A stretch of 64,000 nucleotides of DNA from Uloborus plumipes (taxonomy: Eukaryota; Arthropoda; Arachnida; Araneae; Uloboridae), in NCBI GenBank assembly GCA_038373865.1, contig JAXGGA010000084.1, forward strand, positions 1 through 64,000, given 5' to 3'. A model generated the notes under the pieces. The model had not been told where the DNA came from. It saw only the letters and a program-made list of their open reading frames with translations, and searched no databases. Shown here piece by piece: positions 55,811 through 64,000 of this stretch (positions are counted from its first letter, which is position 1; every line of letters starts with the position of its first letter). A program made the translations under genes and the position numbers.

Positions 55811-56063
55811 ATTGAATTGAAGGGGCAAGTGGATGAAGGTGATATTTGACAATTATGGAAATTTACTTTTTATCATGGATGAAGTTGATAAGTATATCAG
55901 TATCATGTCCCCTAAGTCACAGAAATGGTTGGTAATTAAGAATATGACACCGTTTTACCCGTTGAGAAAAATCCTTTAAAAAATAGCACATTTTTTTTGC
56001 AAGCTTTTTCTGGAAATTTAAAAGAGTGTCACATATCACCTTTATCTACTTGCCCCTTCAATT
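55811..56063. mobile_element. AATTGAAGGGG-end MITE, member 1
   Basis: Left AATTGAAGGGGCAAGTGGAT then GAAGGTGATATTTGACA pairs with reversed right AATTGAAGGGGCAAGTAGAT then AAAGGTGATATGTGACA. The ends are about 38 bp with few mismatches, and the interior is about 170 bp, AT-rich and non-coding. Confidence 0.85.
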
Positions 56064-56130
56064 ATGAGTTGTGCTATTATTGCTGCTGACAAGAATATAT
56101 TTTCATATTTACACCTGTCACTATTGCAGA

Positions 56131-56325
56131 TAAGGGTGAATCCAGCGTCTGGGTAAGGAGGGGGGGGGGCATTTCGAGAAAAGAGTCATTTTTTAGCATA
56201 AAGAGGGGTTTGTGTGGGGGACAAAATGTGTGAAATATAAGTCTCCAAAACACTGCTTTGGCTTACATTTGGTCCCTTAAGGGGTCATGGCCCCCATGAC
56301 CCCCCCCCCTCTGGGTCTGCGCCTA
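56131..56325. mobile_element. hAT-like MITE between two relatives of another family
   Basis: Left TAAGGGTGAATCCAGCGTCT and reversed right TAGGCGCAGACCCAGAGGGG both lead into G-runs. ATTGCAG occurs on each side (56123-56129 and 56326-56332), with the eighth base differing. 195 bp. Confidence 0.62.
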
Positions 56326-56435
56326 ATTGCAGCCCATGAGCGATTTGAAACTCGTTTTGCTGTTTTTAGACATTAAGCTTGTTTTCGACAGTAACGTGGA
56401 AAGAATAAATTCAGTGGCATAATAAAATACACATT

Positions 56436-56699
56436 AATAATTGAAGGGCTTGGAGGACGAAGGGGTTAAGTTGCATTTTGAAAAAGGAACACTCTGGACA
56501 ATGGTAAGCAATGGATACACGTAAGCAACTAAAACTTGGTACATCAAAAAGCAGATATCTTTAGACCAATTTCATACGCACACTAACGACAAAACCAGAA
56601 AACAAAAAAGCTGCAACAACTGCAACAATAAAAACTTTACTTACACACAATTTTTGTTTTGTCACATAACCCCTTCATCTCAAAAGCCCTTCAATTATT
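56436..56699. mobile_element. AATTGAAGGG-end MITE, member 2
   Basis: Left AATAATTGAAGGGCTTGGAG pairs with reversed right AATAATTGAAGGGCTTTTGA, both continuing (A/T)GA(C/T)GAAGGGGTTA. It belongs with 55811-56063 by its AATTGAAGGG ends. 264 bp, non-coding. Confidence 0.83.
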
Positions 56700-57340
56700 A
56701 CAGATAATGTGTTTAATAGCTCTTATAGTGACGCAATCATTAGTTTAAACCGCTGCTTAATTTGCTCCAGGGCTTTGGATTCACATACCATTAACATATC
56801 AAAATAAGTTCTAAGCGTAATCTTTTGTTAGAAATCAGATAAGTTGTTGCAAAATACGAGTTCTGTAGGCTAGAAGCTCTCCCACTTCCGTTGTAAGAAA
56901 TCAGAACACAAGTTGAAATATACTACAAGTTTAGAAAATAATTATCACATTTATTATCTTACCATTTTCATGCACAATCATTGGATGTATTGAAATATGT
57001 CTTTTGAACATAAGTCATCATGCAATCAACAATATTTTAGCTTGGAATAAACAGCAATAGGTGCTCAATTTTCAAGAGAGTTCATGTTGTGTAGATCTTC
57101 AACAAATATTTCTTCAGAAGATTACGATAAAAATCTTGAAGCTTTTAAAATCCCAAAATGTGGTTTTTTAAACGCTTTTGTAGTTCTGTAGAACTTTCAG
57201 TTGAATAAATGAACCATATTCTGTTTAAAAAAGGGAGAGAAATTTAAATTACTACTTAAAATAAGTACAAAAATTTAATAAATCAAAATATTCATCTTGT
57301 TTTTTATATCATAACCTCAGTGGTGGATTTACCTTGTCGA
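56700..57340. other. AT-rich non-coding DNA
   Basis: No gene or repeat boundary was recognised. Confidence 0.5.
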
Positions 57341-57556
57341 AAGTGTTGTATTTACGAGGCCCCAGCACCATACTGGTACGGCCTAATTTCCCAATAGGCA
57401 AACTAGGCAGCTGTCTAGGGCGGCAAGTTTTCAGGGGCGACAGTTTTACTGTAAATATGTTTGTTTTATTGCTATTCTTGAAGGAAAAATGTTAGTGTTC
57501 TCTTATTTTCGATAGCGAAATTCTTTTCTTGTTATTTAAAAATGTCCACTTACACA

Positions 57557-57733
57557 CAGGTCCGTCATTTAAGGGGGCACGAGGGGTCAATTGCCCCCCC
57601 CCCTGGCTTTGAGAAGTCAATGTATTTACATATAAAGGGGCGTGGTTTTTGCTGTTTTCCGAAGAAATTGCACTGTGTTTGCACCCTTTGCCCCCCCCCC
57701 CCCCGCCTGGAAAAATTTGAAATGACGTCCCAG
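57557..57733. mobile_element. hAT-type MITE
   Basis: Left CAGGTCCGTCATTT and reversed right CTGGGACGTCATTT face each other, flanked by CTTACACA (57549-57556) and CTTACATA (57734-57741), a seven-of-eight match. C-runs lie inside both ends. The frames on both strands here are C/G-run artefacts. Confidence 0.75.
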
Positions 57734-57741
57734 CTTACATA

Positions 57742-59970
57742 CGTCATGAAAATGAAATATTTTTTACACGTGTCAATCTACATTGCAAAACAGTAGTTGT
57801 GATAGAGAAAAGCGGGCTTCAATTGTAGAAAAGCATGTTTAATTGCGTTTGGAGAGAAGTCGCTACAAGAATTTAGTTTGTCTAATATTTTTGGTTTCAT
57901 ACTAAAGTTTATTTAATTGTGGTTTCTTGAGTGATTGACGCGTATTTTTTCTTTTAATCAGTATTATTATATTTAAAAACTGTTTTCTGTTAGTGTTGAG
58001 GATTGGAGGCAAGCAAATATGAGTAACGAGTGAGAAAAATCTGAGTGGTTCTAAATAAAGGAAGCATGCTAAATTAAAAACAGAAGAATAAAAAAGTTTT
58101 CAAAACGTGATACCTATTTTTATAGTAGGCAGTTTCCAAAAATGAAAACTTTGGCCATTTTAGAATGTAATTCCATAATAATTTGCAAATAAAATGCCAT
58201 CAAAAAGTGAGAAGTGGTAAGAGACTCACACGAGTGAAGGTACGACATATATAGAAAACCGTTCAAATTACAGATTCCATAAATAATAATAAGAAAAAAG
58301 GATAAAGATGCTGTTAAAAATAAAGATGACAGCAAATAAAATGGTCAACGCGCAAAACATTGAAGTTCAATACTCAGATAAGATTCAGCTTTATGAGTAA
58401 CAAGCAAAGTATTAATTTAAATAATATGAAACGTTATCATTTCTTTAGAAGATGAACAATTTTAATTTTGAGAATACTACTTTTTTTCGAGGCTTCAGTT
58501 GCATTTTTCGAGCTAAGGAAATTTATTTCTTCCTTAGGGAAAGGGAGGGGGTGGCAGATTTTAAATCTGTCTAAGGGAGGTACGGAGCTAAATTCGGCCC
58601 TGCATACGGGCCCAGGGGAAGGCACAAAAATCCATATGCTAAATATTTTCCATTGTTTTGTTTTGATGTAGGCCTCCCAAAATGCATTGTGCTGGACCCT
58701 CAAACCTGTAAATCCGCAGCTGCTTTCCCTATTGTATCAGTTGTAGAATTTTGGCCTCAAGGTTATGAAATCCGTTTCAGTTAAATCTAATGTTCGGGTT
58801 ACATGGTGAAGTATTTGAACTAAAAATCTATACCGCCGAAGAGTTTCTATATTTTCTGAAGAAACTGTGAGACAGTAATTTTAAACCATAATAAAATATC
58901 CTACCTAGCATAGCACATGAAATAACTTTTTTTTTTTTTGTCTTGATGAAGATCCTCAAATATGAGTCTTTATTACCTTTTATTTGGCATAGCCGCTCAG
59001 AAGCAACTAGTGTTTCCAGTTCCATTCTTTCTTATGGGAGATCTACTAGTTCAGTGAATTGTTTGGAATTGCTGCTGTATTTTTGTAAATGATCAAAATA
59101 AAATTTTCACTTACAAATGTCTAACAACTTGTAAACTTTAATTATTTCAAAAATAATTAAAAGTTAAAATAATCAAACGGTATGAACATACACTTATAAG
59201 TAAATACACATCATACATATCTAATTTACTTACAATCTGTGTCCAGAATATATATTATAATTTTTTACTATTTACCCTGTAAAGGGTTAAGTTCAAAAAT
59301 AAAATCCTGAAGATTCAAATACGTTAAATTTTTAAGACGAAGTGCAATCTAGTTTTAGTTGTTCACAAAATGTTCTATTTGGGTTAAGGTCTAGGCATAG
59401 GCAATTAGGTAATTATTGGCTCATTTAGGTGTGCATTGCGAAATTTAATGCTTGCATCGTCGTTTGGACATGAACCGTTGTTTCAAAGTTGGCCAAAATT
59501 TTCAATTGGAGTTGGTCATATTAAGCGAAAATTGTCTCCTTGGACGGTAATTTGGTCTGAACAGTCCTTCATTGCGTGTATGCGTCACAATACTAAAAGT
59601 GCCCCTTTTCTCACTTCACCCCTGGAAGGAACTTCCTTTTGAAAGCAAATAAACTTTGGGATGCATGTATGTTTTATTATTGCTTCAGACAAAAAGTTGT
59701 TCTTTCGAATTCTTTCACACGAATGCAACCATTCAATTTACTGTTGGGAAATTCGTAATCGAACCATTCCCTCCCCACTATGTATTTTCAAATTTTATTT
59801 ACTCACGAGAATTAAATAACATAAAGTAGAAGCAGTTTAAAAGATTAGTATTAGGTTATTAAAAGCTGTTTAATGTAAAAGATTATCATAGAAAAACAGC
59901 AGCAGTAATTAAAATTTTGATGTATAATATCCAAAGCAATAACAAGAACTAATACATTTCTAACTTTTAA
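57742..59970. other. AT-rich non-coding DNA
   Basis: A G-rich piece at about 58535-58625 (ACGGAGCTAAATTCGGCCCT, GCATACGGGCCCAGGGG) is probably hAT debris. No frame here has splice or domain support. Confidence 0.45.
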
Positions 59971-59974
59971 AAAT

Positions 59975-60110
59975 AAAAAGAATCATAACTAAGAAAGCTC
60001 TCAATCAAGTCCCTTATCAAAAAAAAAAAAAAAAATCATCTGTTAAAGAATTTTGATGCCACACATACACGCGTAACATCTAACCTTTTTTCAGTTGAGG
60101 GTTAAAAACA
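59975..60110 (-). repeat. Diverged family A fragment
   Basis: Follows the family A order: AAGAAAGCTCTCAATCAAGT, an A-run, GATGCCACACATACACGCG, TTGAGGGTTAAAAA. It is well diverged from the other copies. Confidence 0.5.
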
Positions 60111-60606
60111 AAACTCAACGGTACTCTCTTTTAATGGATCTTCAAATACAAATTCCCATAACAATTGAAAAAAAATCAATAAATAAATAAAAATGTAGAT
60201 AATAAAATATAAAGTACTTACGTCAGAAGAGTTGTGGTGAAAAAAATAGTTAATATTATGAAAATAAGGAAGAAAAGTTTTGTTCTCCTTTGTCTTCTAA
60301 TTTCCGTTGCCATTGATGCTGACATCACAAGAAATCATGTAACATTTTTATAAAGTACAACGTTGCTAAGATTTTGAACTGCCAATCAACGTTTGGTAAA
60401 ATCTCGCCAACGATTTCTTAGTCCACAAAACAAACTATCAAACATTAAAAAAAACTTTAAGCGTCTTTAATGTTATCAACTAAAGTAGTTTTAAAAATTT
60501 TGACAACAATGACTGTAGCTTAACTTTAATTTGATGTCTAGCTATATGGCTCTACTGATCGTGCGTTTTTATCTTGATTCTATTTAGAAATATTTTGGTG
60601 AGCGGG
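60111..60606. other. AT-rich non-coding DNA
   Basis: Nothing recognised. Confidence 0.5.
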
Positions 60607-60682
60607 ATTGGGTGTAAATACTGGTTTCGTGAATTGACTTGCAACCTTTTAGCATCACTGATAAGAGAAGTTCCCACACCGT
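60607..60682. repeat. 76-bp near-identical duplicate, copy 2
   Basis: Same orientation as 40861-40936, one mismatch. The match stops abruptly on both sides. Confidence 0.9.
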
Positions 60683-60940
60683 CATGGATATCGAACAATA
60701 ATGTTTACGGTAAGTATTTTAGAACAAGAAGCTATGAACGGAGCCAAAATGACCACCACATTCAAGCAAGGCCAATAAAACGATGCTTAAAAAATTTGCT
60801 TGGCGTGAAAAAAAAGTTGGCGAGAAACACACACACGTTAAAAACTTTACTGACTGCGATACGGTTTTTTTCAAACGAAGAAGACACGCAAGTTCAATGA
60901 AAGAATACAGGAAATGTGCCAGCAATTTTGTTTAACTTGA

Positions 60941-61060
60941 AAATGAATGTGCAAGTAATTTCGTTGAAGAGATAAATGAATGTGGAGTAATTTCATTCGG
61001 AACATAAATGAATGTGTAAGTAATTTCGTTCAAATTATAATTGAATGTGTAAGTGTATGT
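60941..61060 (+). repeat. Tandem repeat, about 33 bp, 3.5 units
   Basis: AAATGAATGTG(C/T)AAGTAATTTCGTT recurs at about 60942, 60974, 61006 and, less well, 61041. Confidence 0.85.
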
Positions 61061-61399
61061 ACTCGGTGTACACTTTCAGAAATGAATCTCTTTTTCGAGG
61101 ATTCTTCAGTCGTAAATTTCGTCACTTTCGAAGATTTTCTTTTTCTCGCTGTGCCTGGCGTTCACGCTCGAACTAAAAAAATGTTCGTCGGTTTCATGAA
61201 AAGGTTACTCAATTAGACGAAAACATGGAGTATTTTTCACGAAGCCATTTCAACTAATACGACGAAAACTTCGTAAGGTTTGAGCATGACTTTCTGCAAG
61301 TGAGTTATTAAAAAAAAAAAAAAAATCATGCAAATCCTCTACAAGAAAAAAATTAAACCTATGTAAACATTGTTTTTTTTTAATATTCCATCTCTTTTT

Positions 61400-61750
61400 T
61401 GTAGCGATTTCTTTTAGTCTTTAAGCGCCAGCTTAAAAATCTTCCAAAGCTACCACAGTCTGCCATAATTAACAATCAATAAGTACACCAGCCCTCAAAG
61501 CGATTTTTCGTCTGGTTGCCACCCATTTTAAAGCCGATAACTCAAGCAGATTGAACTGAGAAAAGCGAGATAACACAATTGATACGTGTGGTGCCCATCC
61601 AGGGTTGTCCTCTATCCATGGATTGAATGACACAATTCCCCTTCTCATCGAATGGGTGATAAAGTTGACTTCGTGCCATTGCTCTTTTACTCGGGCAAGA
61701 GGTTATCGAAATATTATCAGCAGGGGATTTGTGTTGATTGAATTTATTGA
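61400..61750. promoter_or_regulatory. GC-richer single-copy block
   Basis: Balanced composition and no homopolymers between two A/T-run-rich flanks, with no second copy in the window. The block has no frame above 60 codons. A candidate constrained non-coding element. Confidence 0.3.
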
Positions 61751-63680
61751 AGATTGAAAAAGAGGGGGCCTTTTTTGGACTTGGTGGATGAAATATGTTT
61801 CATATTGTTTCATATTTAGGTACAGACCGTTAACGTAACTATACATTTTGGAAGTTTATAAAATATTTTGAGTCATGTTAGTCTTTTACTGATGAGGTGA
61901 TTGTTTTTTCTTTTGTTTTGGAAGGTAGTACTGAGATGAGATGTATGTAACTGCAACATCAGGTTTTTTGTGCATAGTAAATAATTTGGCAAATTAAACT
62001 TGCATAATCTCCAATGTTTTTTTCTGTATTATTTATTTATATAAATACAATTTAAAAAATACTATGACGTAAATGTACAGATAAAGCAAAGCATCTGTAG
62101 ATTCAAAAACTGTTTGAGCAGAGCTAGTCTCAGAAAAGTTCTTGAAAGCTAGAGACAGCTAGTCCTTTGATTTTGTGTAATCTCATGCTCAAAATCTGCA
62201 CTAAAGTCACCTATGCTGAAATTTTATTTGACTAAAATTCTGCATTGAAAAAATCAAAAAGGAATCGATATCAAGATTTTTTAATGTTCTAAATTCATTC
62301 TAAAAATGCTGAACAGGAAATATAAATGCAAAAATGAACATAAATTATTCTTTCGTTTTATATTGTATTCATTTTCTTTTTTTTTTTGAAGTCACAATAG
62401 CTTTTGTAAAAGGTGTAAGTAGGCTACGAACTAGCTTCAAACAGAAGCGCATCACTGTAGAATTTTTACTGCATTGCTTTTTGCTAATTGTGTGTGTGTG
62501 TGTTCGTTAACATCCTTTTTAAAAGACAAAAATGCAACGAAACATTGTAACGTTTTTGTCTGTTTAAGCTTTAGTCGCACACTCATAAAATTAAATGAGC
62601 GTAAGAGATATACAAATCTCCAAAAAAAAATTAAAAATAAAGCAGAAAGTTGTAGCTTAAAAGGTAAGTTTTTTAGTGGAAACATTTTTCTGGCTATTTA
62701 TCCTCGCTCTAGCGCAACGGGGAAAAATTTTCTTTACGGTTGTTAAGTTTGCAAGAGGGAGGGAAAAATAAATTTCGTACTATATGTGTGTAATAGAAGA
62801 AGTAAAGCGGAAGGGGGTTGCAGCTTCAATTGATACGCATTATGTTTAGGGAAATTGTTGAAATTTTTTTTTCAAAAGTTTAACTCTTACTTCTAGAATT
62901 GGTCTTTATGAAACTACCAGCAGGAAAAAAAAAGTGGATTGGTCCTATTTAGAATGTCTTTTGCTACTTAATTGGAATTCATCTTCTTAGTGAAATTTGA
63001 AACCTCAATGTAGTTTTTTCTTACGTAAAATCTTTTGGGTAGGGTAAACCGAATAGTGAATGAACAATTCCAGTGAATGAACACCTGGGTTTTTTTTTTT
63101 TTTTTTTGGAGTGTTCATTTACTGGGTCGAGGCACGTTTTCTCCAAAAAACCTGATCCAAAACCATAAAAATCCGCGCAATATTTTTAAAAGCAATTACA
63201 TATATCACCTAAAGTGTTTTTACTGTCATGTGGTCCAATTTTTAACGACACTGAGTTTTTGAAAACGAAATTTAGCTTAAGTGTTCCTTCACTAGTCGGT
63301 CTGCCCTAGTTGTAGCTTTGACATACTGTTGTTCAGATCAATTTTGTGGGACATCATGCATAAATATTCAAGAAATGACATATAAAACAATTCGCTTCAA
63401 TCCATCATTAAGGATTTTTTAAAGAAAATTTTTCTTGAATATACCTCTGAAAGTTAAGCAGTAAAATAATAATTTAAATAACAACTAGATAAATTCAATG
63501 TTAAATAAATATAGATTTGGACTAAATTCTCCTCCAAATTACATTTATTTCGAAAGGTAAAATGATTGTATGTTATTATACCGTTTCTTTGGAGCTTATA
63601 TCTGTGTCTACGGGAGTTTGGACAAAACTGCTTAGCTCAGGTGCATGCATTTTGAAATCATATAGTGGTTGATTACTTGA
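61751..63680. other. AT-rich non-coding DNA
   Basis: Contains a short TG run (about 62489-62503) and a T-run at about 63089-63109. The frames are short and unsupported. Confidence 0.5.
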
Positions 63681-63689
63681 AATCATATA

Positions 63690-63980
63690 GATGCGTTTAC
63701 TTATTTATTCAACTATTGAATCATTTACGTTTTTCTTCATTTATCGATTAATTTGAGTTAATTTATTTATGAATTCATTTAGTCATTCATTTAGTTATTT
63801 ATTTTCTTATAACTACTTTGTGTACACATTTTTTTCTCATACATTAATTTACTTATTGTTCGTTTATTATTGTTTTCTAATTAATTCCTTTATTCGCTTA
63901 TTTACGCATTTAATTAATGAAAAATATGTTAATGCTCAAATAAAAGTAATTTCCTCTTTTTTTTTTTTTTTTTTTTTTCA
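63690..63980. repeat. Degenerate ATTT/ATTC low-complexity tract
   Basis: Many TTTATTTA, TTCATTTA and TTAATTTA words ending in a long T-run (about 63957-63979). Similar tracts occur at 13910-14000 and 18490-18550. Confidence 0.85.
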
Positions 63981-64000
63981 CTTTGCCACATGGTTTGTTA

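Noticed and set aside
60941..61060. Possible CRISPR-like array
   Set aside because: The units are contiguous degenerate tandem repeats without unique spacers, in a eukaryotic context.

Overview
The window is AT-rich eukaryotic genomic DNA with no intact gene. It has many A/T, G and C homopolymer runs, microsatellites, no long open frame, and a dense layering of defective DNA transposons: Tc1, mariner, hAT, pogo-like, piggyBac-like, Helitron-like and many MITEs. This mix suggests an arthropod. A chelicerate such as a spider is my guess from the repeat style, but no diagnostic gene settles it. The stretch is best read as intergenic or long-intron DNA.

Coding evidence is weak and falls into two groups. 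(1) Broken transposase genes: a Tc1-type transposase at 6236-7528 (+), interrupted by a second insertion, and two mariner transposases at 25890-26303 (-) and 43586-44154 (-), both internally deleted. (2) Three short open segments bounded by good splice signals, which may be single exons of host genes with long introns: 2662-2848 (+, acceptor to stop), 35763-35870 (-, ending at a GTAAGT donor) and about 48154-48245 (-, ending at a GTAAGT donor). A degenerate OTU-like segment lies at 1831-2125 (-). None of these can be assigned a function.

Layout. 1-5.9 kb: a hAT MITE with perfect target duplication, a dispersed repeat, the OTU-like remnant, the candidate terminal exon, one copy of a ~700-bp unclassified family (here called family A) and a GC-richer single-copy block. 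5.9-13.4 kb: Tc1 element, second family A copy, a hAT element whose 5' end is triplicated, GC-rich hAT debris and a 288-bp MITE. 13.4-24.7 kb: mostly AT-rich single-copy DNA plus MITEs built of small palindromic ACTGTAAAA modules. 24.7-31.1 kb: a 283-bp tandem repeat, mariner, family A, a long fold-back element and a three-level nest of elements. 31-38 kb: a SINE-like piece, GC-richer blocks that resemble conserved non-coding DNA, family A and two tandem arrays. 38-48 kb: a Helitron-like element, several terminal-inverted-repeat elements, the second mariner, a second fold-back element and nested hATs. 48-64 kb: further hAT MITEs with target duplications, a tRNA-derived SINE, a pogo-like MITE, a three-MITE cluster at 55.8-56.7 kb and AT-rich low-complexity DNA at the end.

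There is no operon or pathway here. What links the features is transposition: termini, target duplications and nesting order allow part of the insertion history to be read directly. Between the repeats, blocks of balanced base composition (about 4.5-5.0, 14.3-14.6, 23.6-24.5, 27.0-27.2, 32.5-33.8, 37.5-38.0, 51.2-51.7, 53.1-53.9 and 61.4-61.75 kb) look like non-coding sequence under constraint, as often found around developmental genes. That is an inference from composition only.
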